Positions 1 through 8,698 are shown, counted from the stretch's first letter. The stretch: DNA of 32,663 bases from Candidatus Omnitrophota bacterium (GCA_013202745.1 JABMRJ010000018.1:1-32663); one strand, 5' to 3'. The notes: a model not told the origin generated them from the sequence alone. Translations and numbers: made by a program.

Positions 1-612
1 CTTGGAATCTTCCATAAGTTTTACGAGAACATCTTTACCTTTGCCCTTGGGCAGGTTCTTCGATATCTTCTGATCCAGTATATTGTGAGGAGGCACACAG
101 TCCGTCTCCATAAAATCAGTGGGTGTCAGTTTTGCAATCTTACTCTCATGCAGATACTTAGTCCTTAATACCAGTAGATGCCTGTAGCTTACACCGGGAT
201 AGAATTTGGCCCACTTTGAGCCTATCTTTCTATCGAGATATTTTATAAGGACCGATGCCTCTTTAGTGGTAATATGGCCTGAGCTGTAGTCGGCCATTAT
301 ATCATTGCCTGCAGTTACGAGGTTGCACCTGAATGCAACATCGTCCTTATCCAGATCTACCCCTATATTGGCAGCCTCAAGCGGACCTCGCCCTGTATAA
401 TACTTTTTAGGATCGTATCCTATTATAGAGAGGTTTGCTATATCGCTTGCAGGCGACATTCCCCTTGGAATTGTAACGGCCTTACCTACTATGCCATTCT
501 TTGCTATATACGTCATGTTTGGGATCTTAGCTACTTCTAAAGGGGTCCTCCCGTTAAGCTCATCTATGGGATAATCGCTCATCCCATCCCCGATTAAGAC
601 GATATATTTCAT
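1..612 (-). CDS. apgM: 2,3-bisphosphoglycerate-independent phosphoglycerate mutase (archaeal-type ApgM), N-terminal part, truncated by window edge
   Basis: Manual reverse-strand translation starts [68 protein letters not shown]..., matching the ApgM family N-terminus. The ATG (610-612) overlaps the thrC stop (609-611). It is missing from the ORF track because no stop codon lies in the window. Confidence 0.88.
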   Translation of the reverse strand, partial: MKYIVLIGDGMSDYPIDELNGRTPLEVAKIPNMTYIAKNGIVGKAVTIPRGMSPASDIANLSIIGYDPKKYYTGRGPLEAANIGVDLDKDDVAFRCNLVTAGNDIMADYSSGHITTKEASVLIKYLDRKIGSKWAKFYPGVSYRHLLVLRTKYLHESKIAKLTPTDFMETDCVPPHNILDQKISKNLPKGKGKDVLVKLMEDSK

Positions 613-1673
613 CCTTCTACTCCTATCTCCTTAACTACTGCCTTTAAGTCTGCCTCTACAACCTTGGGTTTCTTTACTGATGCGATAGCCCTGTCCGGAT
701 CCTTTAGGCCGTGTCCGGTCAGTACGCAGACTATCTTGGAACCTTTTTTAAAATAATCATCTTTTGACTTCTTGATAAGGCCTGCCACAGATGCTGCCGA
801 TGCAGGCTCAACAAATATGCCTTCTTGATCTGCAAGGAACTTATAGGCAGAGAGTATCTCTTTATCGCTCACCATATCTATAAGGCCTCCGGATTCATCT
901 CTCGCCTCTTCTGCCTTTTTCCAGCTTGCAGGATTCCCTATCCTTATCGCCGTTGCTATTGTCTCGGGCTTCTCTACTACCTTGCCTCTTACAATAGGCG
1001 CTGCGCCCTCTGCCTGAAAACCTACCATCTTAGGCAGGCTCTTTATCATACCCGCTTTCTCATACTCCTTATATCCCTTCCAGTAAGCAGTGATATTGCC
1101 TGCGTTGCCGACCGGTATAAGATGATATTCAGGACTCATCCCCCCAAGCTGGTCACATACCTCGAACGCACCGGTCTTCTGCCCTTCTATCCTGTAAGGG
1201 TTTATGGAATTGACAAGCGTTATGGGATATTTCTCTGATATCGCCCTGACAAGTTTTAATGCATCGTCAAAATTGCCGTTTACGGCCAACACATGTGCGC
1301 CATGTATGAGCGCCTGTGCCAGTTTTCCGAGCGCTATAGCGCCTTTGGGTATCAGAACAATGCATTTAATATTCGCCTTGGCTGCAAAAGCCGCTGCTGA
1401 TGCTGATGTATTGCCCGTAGAGGCGCATATTACCGCTTTAGCCCCCTCTTCAACCGCCTTGGAGATGGCCAGTGTCATACCCCTGTCCTTAAACGAACCT
1501 GTTGGGTTTAGACCCTCATACTTTAGATAGACCTCGACACCTTTTCCCACCAGCTTGCCAAGTTTCTTAGCCGGTATTAAAGAGGTATTACCTTCACATA
1601 AAGTAATGATAGGCGTCTTATCGGTAACCGGAAGATACTTCTTATATCTCTCTATTACACCATTCCATCTCAT
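609..1673 (-). CDS. thrC: threonine synthase
   Basis: 354 aa; PLP fold-type II motif [28 protein letters not shown]; follows hom. Confidence 0.95.
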   Translation of the reverse strand: MRWNGVIERYKKYLPVTDKTPIITLCEGNTSLIPAKKLGKLVGKGVEVYLKYEGLNPTGSFKDRGMTLAISKAVEEGAKAVICASTGNTSASAAAFAAKANIKCIVLIPKGAIALGKLAQALIHGAHVLAVNGNFDDALKLVRAISEKYPITLVNSINPYRIEGQKTGAFEVCDQLGGMSPEYHLIPVGNAGNITAYWKGYKEYEKAGMIKSLPKMVGFQAEGAAPIVRGKVVEKPETIATAIRIGNPASWKKAEEARDESGGLIDMVSDKEILSAYKFLADQEGIFVEPASAASVAGLIKKSKDDYFKKGSKIVCVLTGHGLKDPDRAIASVKKPKVVEADLKAVVKEIGVEG

Positions 1674-1681
1674 ATTTGCAC

Positions 1682-2977
1682 CTACAAATTTTCTATTCTG
1701 ATAGCTACGGTCTTTGGTTTTATAGCAGATAAAGTATCTATCTTTTTCAATGCGGCTGACATTGATGATTCATCAGCCTCATGTGTCAGCATGACTATAG
1801 GGACTATTCTTTGGCTGCTGTGCTCAACCTGTTTTACACTCGATATGCTCAGCTTATGCTGGGCAAGTATACCCGATATAGAAGCGAGTACGCCGGGCCT
1901 GTCTATAGCCTGAAATCTCACATAATAACGTGATTTTATACTCTTAATGGGTCTTACCCTCTTTATGCCGCTATTAAAGACATTCCTATGGCTGAATGCG
2001 CCATAATCACGGTCTATATCTCTTGCTAAGTCTACTATATCCGATACCACTGCACTCGTTGTCGGGTATTTGCCGGCACCCTTGCCGTAAAAGAGGCTCT
2101 CACCTATGTAATCACCCTTTACGAATATAGCATTATTTATACCCCTCACATTTGAGAGCGGGTGTTCTTCATCTACCAATGTCGGGTGCACTCTCAATTC
2201 AAGTTCATCACCAAACTTCTTGGCAATGGCCAGCAGTTTTATAGAATAACCGAGTTCTCTAGCGTACTCTATGTCAAAAGGTTGAATATTGGTAATCCCT
2301 TCAACGTAAATCTTGTTTAAAGAGACATTCTTGCCAAAACCCAAAAATGCTAAAAGTGCAAGCTTGTGGGCAGAGTCTGTGCCATTCACATCCAATGTGG
2401 CGTTTCTTTCGGCAAAGCCATTTCGCTTTGCGTTTGCCAGGGCCTTCTTAAACTCCAATTTATCTACTTCCATGCTATGGAGCACATAATTAGATGTACC
2501 ATTTACAATACCGTATATGGCACTGATATCATTTACTATAAGGCTCTCTTTTAAGGACTTTATTATGGGTATGCCCCCGCCTACACTCGCCTCAAAACGT
2601 ATGGATCTATTATTCTCCGCAGCATAATTGAAGAGTTCTTCGCTCGCCCCGCAGAGGAGTGCCTTGTTTGCAGTAACCACGTGTTTACCATTCTTAAGGG
2701 CCTTCTTTATGATCTCTTTTGCGGGATGGATACCGCCTATAAGCTCTATGACGATATCTATATGGGGATCATCCAGCACGCGCCTTAAGTCAGTCGTTAG
2801 GAGCTTCCTATTGACCTTAATGCCCCTATTTGTTCTGATATCCTTGTCGCAGATCACTTTGAGGTTTAAGTCTATACCCGTCTTTGCCTTAAGATACTGC
2901 CTCTTCTTAAGGAGCGCCTCGACTACGCCGCTTCCTATCGTCCCAAATCCCACAATCCCTATGTTTACGGTATACAT
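1682..2977 (-). CDS. hom: homoserine dehydrogenase with C-terminal ACT domain
   Basis: 431 aa; N-terminal Rossmann motif [38 protein letters not shown]-terminal ACT-like [24 protein letters not shown]. Confidence 0.95.
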   Translation of the reverse strand: MYTVNIGIVGFGTIGSGVVEALLKKRQYLKAKTGIDLNLKVICDKDIRTNRGIKVNRKLLTTDLRRVLDDPHIDIVIELIGGIHPAKEIIKKALKNGKHVVTANKALLCGASEELFNYAAENNRSIRFEASVGGGIPIIKSLKESLIVNDISAIYGIVNGTSNYVLHSMEVDKLEFKKALANAKRNGFAERNATLDVNGTDSAHKLALLAFLGFGKNVSLNKIYVEGITNIQPFDIEYARELGYSIKLLAIAKKFGDELELRVHPTLVDEEHPLSNVRGINNAIFVKGDYIGESLFYGKGAGKYPTTSAVVSDIVDLARDIDRDYGAFSHRNVFNSGIKRVRPIKSIKSRYYVRFQAIDRPGVLASISGILAQHKLSISSVKQVEHSSQRIVPIVMLTHEADESSMSAALKKIDTLSAIKPKTVAIRIENL

Positions 2978-2995
2978 GAGTTACCTCATTAGTAT
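2972..2995 (-). promoter_or_regulatory. predicted hairpin sequestering the hom Shine-Dalgarno and start codon
   Basis: mRNA-sense ATAC-TA-ATGAG-GTAA-CTCAT-GTAT: 4 bp + 2-nt bulge + 5 bp with a GUAA (GNRA-type) tetraloop. GAGGU (SD) and AUG lie in the stem/loop. Confidence 0.35.
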
Positions 2996-3014
2996 GTGTT
3001 TTACGTATTCGACT

Positions 3015-3036
3015 TATAAAGGTCCTTCGGCAGCTA
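3015..3036. repeat. short repeat copy 1 (tataaaggtccttcggcagcta)
   Basis: Identical to 3068-3089. Confidence 0.85.
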
Positions 3037-3049
3037 TGGTACTGCAACA

Positions 3050-3067
3050 TATAAAGGTCCTTCAGCG
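3050..3067. repeat. short repeat copy 2, truncated (tataaaggtccttcagcg)
   Basis: Shares tataaaggtccttc with copies 1 and 3; directly abuts copy 3. Confidence 0.8.
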
Positions 3068-3089
3068 TATAAAGGTCCTTCGGCAGCTA
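3068..3089. repeat. short repeat copy 3 (tataaaggtccttcggcagcta)
   Basis: Identical to 3015-3036; its ggtccttcggcagc portion forms the left arm of the 3074-3133 inverted repeat. Confidence 0.85.
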
Positions 3090-3133
3090 AAATGTTCGCT
3101 ATTCGCTCACATTTTTGACGCTGCCTCAGGATC
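3074..3133. repeat. imperfect inverted repeat / cruciform-capable element
   Basis: ggtcct-tc-ggcagc ... aaaatgt ... acatttt ... gctgcc-tc-aggatc: nested complementary arms with small internal loops. Confidence 0.65.
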
Positions 3134-3153
3134 AAATCTGCGAAGCAGATTTG
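3133..3153. repeat. perfect hairpin caaatctgc-gaa-gcagatttg overlapping the tRNA CCA end
   Basis: 9-bp perfect stem with 3-nt loop; its right edge covers the encoded CCA of tRNA-Pro. No U-tract follows it on the minus strand. Confidence 0.75.
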
Positions 3154-3230
3154 GTCGGGGCGCCGAGATTCGAACTCGGGACCTCTTGAACCCCATTCAA
3201 GCGCGCTAAGCCAAACTGCGCTACGCCCCG
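3152..3230 (-). tRNA. tRNA-Pro(GGG), CCA encoded
   Basis: Minus-strand CGGGGCG-TA-GCGC-AGTTTGGCTTA-GCGC-G-CTTGA-ATGGGGT-TCAAG-AGGTC-CCGAG-TTCGAAT-CTCGG-CGCCCCG-A-CCA. All four stems pair; anticodon GGG with G37 and C1-G72, as expected for bacterial tRNA-Pro. Confidence 0.95.
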
Positions 3231-3308
3231 CCATGTATTTCATATCGAAAGAACAAATCAAGCGCAATTTTCTTGCTAACGAATTAGTACATCACGCTTA
3301 GGCATTGC

Positions 3309-4082
3309 CTATGTTAGTTTTTTATTTGTCATTTGGTACGCCGCAATAATTGATACTCCGAATATCTTTAATAGAGTTTTTTCCAACACTCTAAAGCAGC
3401 GCCTAAATGGCCTCATAATCATTCCTAGCTTATTGCCTCTTTCTAGAGTAGGAAATGCAAAATCTAAGCCAGTTCTATGGAACCCTATTTTTTTCAATTT
3501 ACAATCCAACTCGGCAACAGTAAAAACTCGCGCTAATGCATATTTATTATGCAAAAAAGGTATATATGGAATAAGTGGTATTCTGCCTGCAATTTCTTTC
3601 CCATTCCACATGATACCATGTGTTTCAAAAGGAAATAGGCGATTTGGGCATGTTATTCCCAAAAATCCATTAGGTTTAATGACCCGTGCAATTTCTGATA
3701 AGCCTATCTCGAAATTTTCTACATGCTCTAAAACCTCTATTGCAGTCACCACATCAAAATAATCATTTGGGAAGTCCATCTTTTCTATTGACATGTCACT
3801 GACTTCAAAGTTACTCATTGCTCTAGATTTAATTTTCTTTTTAAACAAATCTACTGAATCATGGTTCAGATCAATTCCGTATACTTCTCTAAAACCTTTA
3901 CCTAATTTTATAGTAAATGCTCCATTGCCACATCCGATATCCAGATATCTAAAACCTTCAAATTTTATTAATCTCTGGAGCTTGCAAGAAAGCAAGTCCA
4001 CAACTAACATGCTGTCGCTTGCTGCTCCTCCTAATACAGGCTTGTGCTTCAATTCTCTATTTTTCATTGTTAAATTATTCAA
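3309..4082 (-). CDS. class I SAM-dependent methyltransferase (Methyltransf_11/UbiG-like)
   Basis: Motif I YLDIGCGNGAFTIKLG, VYGIDLN, FDVVTAIEVLEHVENFEIGLSEIARVIKPNGFLGITCPN. Listed start is TTG overlapping the gpsA stop; an ATG at 4067 is an alternative. Confidence 0.85.
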   Translation of the reverse strand: MNNLTMKNRELKHKPVLGGAASDSMLVVDLLSCKLQRLIKFEGFRYLDIGCGNGAFTIKLGKGFREVYGIDLNHDSVDLFKKKIKSRAMSNFEVSDMSIEKMDFPNDYFDVVTAIEVLEHVENFEIGLSEIARVIKPNGFLGITCPNRLFPFETHGIMWNGKEIAGRIPLIPYIPFLHNKYALARVFTVAELDCKLKKIGFHRTGLDFAFPTLERGNKLGMIMRPFRRCFRVLEKTLLKIFGVSIIAAYQMTNKKLT

Positions 4083-5071
4083 TATATCTCATCCTTAGGT
4101 GCGCGTGTCATGAGCGCTGACACCGCCTCCTTAGGATCCTTATTCTCATGGAGAATGGCGTACATCTCGTTAGTAATCGGCATATCTACCCGCTTCTTCT
4201 TTGCCAGTTTATAAACCGACTTTGTCGTGCTGAAACCTTCTAAGACCATCTCCGTGCTCTTTATAATATCCTGCGGCTTCTTGCCCTTACCCAGTTCTTC
4301 GCCGAGCCACCTATTCCTCGAATGCTTACTCATGCAAGTTGTAATGAGATCTCCCATGCAGCTTAAGCCACTGAATGTCTCTTTATCGGCGCCCATAGCC
4401 ACACCGAGCCTCGTTATCTCGCGCAGACCTCTTGTAAGTATTGCAGCTTTTGAGTTTGCGCCGAAACCGAGGCCATCCGCGATGCCGCTGGCTACAGCTA
4501 CAACATTCTTAAGTGACCCCCCGAGTTCAACCCCTATGATATCAGGGCTCGTATACACCCTGAAATTCTCTGACATGAATAGAGACTGCACTTCCCTGGC
4601 GAAATTCTTGTCAGTAGATGCAACTACCACGGTTGTCGGCATGTACCTTGCCACTTCATATGCAATGCTCGGCCCGGATAAGACAGATAGCTTTATATCG
4701 CCAAGGATCTCCTTAATGACTTCTGACATCCGAAGGAGTTTATCATTCTCTATCCCTTTAGTAGCGCTTATAATCTTTGCGTGTGAACAGCCTGCCTTCT
4801 TAAGCTTGCCCAATACCCCTCTCATATGCTGGGAAGGAACTGCAAGCAGGATGATATCGGCTCCATCTATCGCGTCTTTAAGATCGCTCGTTAATACGAG
4901 ATCCTTGGGGATCTTTACTCCCGGAAGAAACTTGGTATTCTCCCTTTTCTTATCCAGGACCTTTATATAATCCGGGAAAGCGCCCCACAGCTTTACGCTA
5001 TTACCCAAGCCGTAAAGATGCACAGCGAGTGTTGTCCCCCATCCGCCATCGCCTAATATAGTGATCTTCAT
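4079..5071 (-). CDS. gpsA: NAD(P)H-dependent glycerol-3-phosphate dehydrogenase
   Basis: 330 aa; ITILGDGGWGTTLAVHLY; LLAVPSQHMRGVL; LSGPSIAYEVA; GLGFGANSKAAILTRGLREI. Confidence 0.95.
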   Translation of the reverse strand: MKITILGDGGWGTTLAVHLYGLGNSVKLWGAFPDYIKVLDKKRENTKFLPGVKIPKDLVLTSDLKDAIDGADIILLAVPSQHMRGVLGKLKKAGCSHAKIISATKGIENDKLLRMSEVIKEILGDIKLSVLSGPSIAYEVARYMPTTVVVASTDKNFAREVQSLFMSENFRVYTSPDIIGVELGGSLKNVVAVASGIADGLGFGANSKAAILTRGLREITRLGVAMGADKETFSGLSCMGDLITTCMSKHSRNRWLGEELGKGKKPQDIIKSTEMVLEGFSTTKSVYKLAKKKRVDMPITNEMYAILHENKDPKEAVSALMTRAPKDEIY

Positions 5072-5107
5072 ATATTTTACCTTATAATTATAGTATATAT
5101 TGAAGAT

Positions 5108-5136
5108 AGATTACCATATTTATAATATAGAGTCAA
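5108..5136 (-). promoter_or_regulatory. predicted sigma70-type promoter for gpsA
   Basis: Minus-strand TTGACT (5131-5136) - 17 nt - TAATCT (5108-5113); good -35, weak -10; placed after the 5144-5176 terminator and before gpsA. Confidence 0.4.
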
Positions 5137-5143
5137 TAGGCAT

Positions 5144-5176
5144 AAAAAAATCCCGCTTTCTTGACGAAAGCGGGAT
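5144..5176 (-). terminator. intrinsic terminator of the small-protein unit
   Basis: Minus-strand ATCCCGCTTTC-GTCAA-GAAAGCGGGAT followed by TTTTTT: perfect 11-bp stem, then a U-tract. Confidence 0.92.
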
Positions 5177-5205
5177 GTAGCCCTATTACGCCTACTTCCC
5201 GTTAA

Positions 5206-5571
5206 TTATTTTGTCTTGGCCTCAGTAAACGATATCTTAAATGTGTGGATAAAGACTATGCTATAGAGATAGTTATTCACCATCGCGTAGAATGTACCCG
5301 CCACCTTGCACATCAATTTATCCTTACCGCTTGAAGAATCGCGTTCCTTCAATACGTGAAAGTGTCTTTTGGCCTTCTCGCTCTCTGCCTTTAAGTCAGC
5401 AATCCTCTTTAGATCCTCGGGGCTTTGAACGCGGACCTTCTCCTTAATAAAGTAGAGACATCTCCTCGATGTCTTCGCCAGTACGCCGTCTTTTCTTACG
5501 ACCTCCTGGACGATGATATCTCTCTTTTTGTGATCCAAAGAAGTAAGGTTTTTGTATAGTAATTCTCGCAT
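5206..5571 (-). CDS. uncharacterised ~121-aa basic protein
   Basis: ORF track starts at GTG 5580, but AAGGG sits 8 nt before the ATG at 5571 (MRELLYKNLTSLDHKKRDIIVQEVV...), so 5571 is preferred. It has its own promoter and terminator. No family recognised. Confidence 0.75.
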   Translation of the reverse strand: MRELLYKNLTSLDHKKRDIIVQEVVRKDGVLAKTSRRCLYFIKEKVRVQSPEDLKRIADLKAESEKAKRHFHVLKERDSSSGKDKLMCKVAGTFYAMVNNYLYSIVFIHTFKISFTEAKTK

Positions 5572-5611
5572 TTTAGCCACCCTTGCTAAATTCTTTATAA
5601 AAATTTTTAGT

Positions 5612-5642
5612 TACGGAGTATAAAAAAAGAGTCTTCCCCGTA
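5612..5642 (-). promoter_or_regulatory. possible 5'-terminal mRNA stem-loop of the small-protein transcript
   Basis: Minus-strand TACGGGG ... CTCCGTA (7 bp including one G-U) beginning about 8 nt after the predicted -10, so near +1. Confidence 0.35.
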
Positions 5643-5649
5643 CATAATA

Positions 5650-5678
5650 AGTATATCACCATATATATTAGCTGTCAA
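5650..5678 (-). promoter_or_regulatory. strong predicted sigma70-type promoter
   Basis: Minus-strand TTGACA (5673-5678) - 17 nt - TATACT (5650-5655), with an A/T-rich stretch (AAAAAAAGCTAGTTAATTA) just upstream like an UP element. Confidence 0.78.
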
Positions 5679-5714
5679 TAGTAATTAACTAGCTTTTTTT
5701 TATTTTACAGATAC

Positions 5715-6332
5715 CTATGTATTAACCCTTCGGCCTATCCTACTCTCTTCACCGTTTATCAAGCGTACAATATTGGCTTTATGCCTATAAGTGCATATAA
5801 TACAAAGTGTTATAGAAAATATCACAAAATGTAGGGATCTGCCCATCAAGGCCGCTGTAATAGGTATACTCATTGATGCCAGAATCGATCCCAGTGATAC
5901 ATATTTGCTTATTAAAATCGTAATTATCCATACAGACAGAGCTATCAGCAAAATCTTCGGAGCTAGTACGACCAAGACGCCTGCAGTCGTTGCTACGCCT
6001 TTACCGCCTTTGAAGCCCATGAATACCGTCCAGACGTGCCCGGATATAACAGAGATCCCAAGTAGTATTTGATATAGTTGGTAATCTATGGTGATACCTG
6101 ATGAGAATATCCTGGCGACGAGCGTTACAGCAATGACACCCTTTAGGATATCCAAAAAGAGCGCTAATATGCCCGGAACCTTGCCTGCCGTCCTCATTAC
6201 ATTAGTAGCCCCTACATTGCCGCTGCCACGCTCTCTTATATCTATCCCCTTTGAACGCTTTGCTATAATGTAACTCACAGGCACAGCACCCAAAAGATAG
6301 GTCAAAAATATTGCCGCTATTAATGTTATCAT
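5715..6332 (-). CDS. plsY: glycerol-3-phosphate acyltransferase
   Basis: 205 aa membrane protein; GSGNVGATNVMRTAGK; GFKGGKGVATTAGV. Confidence 0.94.
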   Translation of the reverse strand: MITLIAAIFLTYLLGAVPVSYIIAKRSKGIDIRERGSGNVGATNVMRTAGKVPGILALFLDILKGVIAVTLVARIFSSGITIDYQLYQILLGISVISGHVWTVFMGFKGGKGVATTAGVLVVLAPKILLIALSVWIITILISKYVSLGSILASMSIPITAALMGRSLHFVIFSITLCIICTYRHKANIVRLINGEESRIGRRVNT

Positions 6333-7639
6333 CGCTTCCCCCTGTACTGGATCTTTATTGGCGTACCAAGAAACATGTACTCCTTCCTCAATATACCCTC
6401 TATGTAATTGGTATGCTCTTCTTTGATATCCCTGGGATTATTTACAAATATCAAAAATGTAGGCGGGCTTACAGAAGTCTGAACCATATAATAAAATTTT
6501 ATCCTCCGTTTTGCGCCAAAGACTATATGGCGCGAAATCATCTCCAGGAGTTTATTCAATTTATGGGTCTGGATGGTCTGTTCACTATTTGCTATGACGA
6601 GTTTTACCATATCTATACACGATAGAAGATTCCTGCCGGTCTTTGCCGATGCAAAAATAATAGGATATGAAGCGATTGTGTGTGTTTTTCTCAATATCTC
6701 ATTCTGATAGTCTGCCATCTGTATATTCTTGACAAGATCCCATTTATTGACTACCAGTATACAGCATTTCCCGCATTCGAGTATGTAGTTGAAGATGCGG
6801 ACATCATCGTTTCTCAGGCCGTCGTATCCGTCGATAAGAAGGAATGAAACGTCCGAGCGCTCTATAGCCTCCCTGGACCTTGACATGCTGTATACATCCA
6901 GGGCTTCTTTGACCTTCCTCTTATGCCTGATGCCCGCTGTATCGATCAGAAGATAGAGGTCATTGCCTTTCCTAAAATAGGTATCTATGGAATCTCTTGT
7001 TGTACCGGGGATGCTGTCTACTATCACCCTCTCTTCTTCGAGAAGCGTATTAATAAAGGAGGACTTTCCTACATTTGGCCTGCCAGTTATGGCTATCTTG
7101 TGGACTATCTTTTCAGGAGTTGATCCTTTGTCCGGGTTCAGGGCCGTCAATAGATCTTCCAGGAGTTCATCTACACCCCGGCCGTGCACTGCGCTTACCG
7201 GATAGGGCTTGCCCAGACCAAGCTGGTAGAAGTCATACACATCATCTTCAAGTTTTCTATTATCTACCTTATTTACTATCAGAAATACCTTCTTGTCCTC
7301 CGCCCTTAAGATAGGTAACAGCTCTTCATCCTGCGTAGTTATACCCATCTTGACGTCACATACAAAGAAGAGTATATCCGATTCGCCGAAAGCCTTCTCT
7401 ATCTGCCTCTTCACCAATATAGATATCTTATCCGAGCTCTTTTTTAAAAAACCCCCGGTATCTATGAGGCGGAATCGCTTATCATCTTTTTCGCATAGGT
7501 ATTCTACGCTATCGCGCGTTGTGCCGCTCGTCTCATGGACGACGGCCTTGCGCCTGCCTATAATCCTGTTGAATAATGTAGACTTGCCGACATTGGGCCT
7601 GCCTACTATAGACACGGTAGAAAGGTTAGTGTGAACCAT
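6329..7639 (-). CDS. der: ribosome-associated double GTPase Der (EngA)
   Basis: Two G domains: GRPNVGKSTLFNRI and GRPNVGKSSFINTL, each with downstream NKxD (NKVD, NKWD). Confidence 0.96.
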   Translation of the reverse strand: MVHTNLSTVSIVGRPNVGKSTLFNRIIGRRKAVVHETSGTTRDSVEYLCEKDDKRFRLIDTGGFLKKSSDKISILVKRQIEKAFGESDILFFVCDVKMGITTQDEELLPILRAEDKKVFLIVNKVDNRKLEDDVYDFYQLGLGKPYPVSAVHGRGVDELLEDLLTALNPDKGSTPEKIVHKIAITGRPNVGKSSFINTLLEEERVIVDSIPGTTRDSIDTYFRKGNDLYLLIDTAGIRHKRKVKEALDVYSMSRSREAIERSDVSFLLIDGYDGLRNDDVRIFNYILECGKCCILVVNKWDLVKNIQMADYQNEILRKTHTIASYPIIFASAKTGRNLLSCIDMVKLVIANSEQTIQTHKLNKLLEMISRHIVFGAKRRIKFYYMVQTSVSPPTFLIFVNNPRDIKEEHTNYIEGILRKEYMFLGTPIKIQYRGKR

Positions 7640-8159
7640 TGATCATCACGCTCCCTATCCTTAAGTACTCGAGGCCGGATACAACTGTCAGGATGACCGC
7701 TATATTCCAGAGTATGGCAGAAAACGGAAACTGTATAAGTATAGCCACTATGCTCATCATCTGCATAAATGTCGTCATCTTCCCCAGGATCGTCGGTTTT
7801 ATATCTACTTTACCCTTGATCAAATAGATCACTATACAACCAAGTATGATCAGCACATCTCTCGAGACTATTATAAGGGGAACGTATGGAGGGAACCTTA
7901 ATGCAAATGGAATATTGCTCACTACGGAGAAGGATACGAAAGCGCTTATGAGCAGGAGCTTGTCGGCTATCGGGTCGAGTAGAGCGCCCAGCCGTGTCTC
8001 CTGTGCCTTTATGCGCGCTATATAGCCATCCAGCGCATCGCTCAAGATGCAGACGATAAATATAAAGAGGGCCAGCGTGAGCTTCGAGTAGAGTATCGAG
8101 GCCACAAAAAATGGCACAAGTATTATTCTCGTGATGGAGATCCTGTTTGCCAGGTTCAT
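7626..8159 (-). CDS. pgsA: CDP-diacylglycerol--glycerol-3-phosphate 3-phosphatidyltransferase
   Basis: CDP-alcohol phosphatidyltransferase motif SDALDGYIARIKAQETRLGALLDPIADK. Confidence 0.92.
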   Translation of the reverse strand: MNLANRISITRIILVPFFVASILYSKLTLALFIFIVCILSDALDGYIARIKAQETRLGALLDPIADKLLLISAFVSFSVVSNIPFALRFPPYVPLIIVSRDVLIILGCIVIYLIKGKVDIKPTILGKMTTFMQMMSIVAILIQFPFSAILWNIAVILTVVSGLEYLRIGSVMINGSH

Positions 8160-8698
8160 TTTACCAACCTTATCCTTTTCGGCGGCCAGTACATGAGAAA
8201 TGCCTTACCTATCATATTCTTGGCCGGGACAAATCCCCAATACCTTGAATCCTTGGAACTCGCACTATTATCTCCCAGGACATAGTAATGGCCATCCGGC
8301 ACTTTTACGGGCTTTCCCGAACTGCCGTAAGGGCGTTTATTAAAATACCGTATCTGTCTTATTATGAAAGGGTCTTCAATTCTTTTATTATCTATATAGA
8401 TGTCACCACCCCTTATCTCTACTACCTCTCCGCCCGTAGCTATCAGCCTCTTTATAAAATCCTTCTTATCCTCCCCGGGATACCTGAATACTATGATATC
8501 GCCCCTCTGGGGCTCCTTAAATTTATATAAGAATTTATTTACCAGGACCCTGTCGCCTGCCTGCAGGGTAGGCTTCATAGATCCGGTCGGTATCTTGAAT
8601 GCCTGGACGATGAATGCCCTTATTACAAGCGCCAGTACAAGCGCTATTACCAATGACTCTACCCATTCCCTTATCTCTTGCTTTACTCTATTATTCAT
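8156..8698 (-). CDS. lepB: signal peptidase I
   Basis: PTGSMKPTLQAGDRVLVNKF; GDIIVFRYPGEDKKDFIKRLIATGGEVVEI; GDNSASSKDSRYWGFV. The start at 8698 (MNNRVKQ, ATGA overlap with lepA stop) is preferred over the longer ORF to 8824. Confidence 0.93.
   Translation of the reverse strand: MNNRVKQEIREWVESLVIALVLALVIRAFIVQAFKIPTGSMKPTLQAGDRVLVNKFLYKFKEPQRGDIIVFRYPGEDKKDFIKRLIATGGEVVEIRGGDIYIDNKRIEDPFIIRQIRYFNKRPYGSSGKPVKVPDGHYYVLGDNSASSKDSRYWGFVPAKNMIGKAFLMYWPPKRIRLVK

Noticed and set aside
2628-3267. ORFs 2628..3209 (+) and 3034..3267 (-) as genes
   Set aside because: They run through hom, the repeat patch and tRNA-Pro. The translation around GSRGPEFESRRPDQ is read-through of the tRNA, a classic spurious ORF.
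3299-3311. Palindrome TAGGCATTGCCTA at the methyltransferase stop codon
   Set aside because: Short 6-bp arms with no U-tract on the minus strand; too little to call a terminator or operator.
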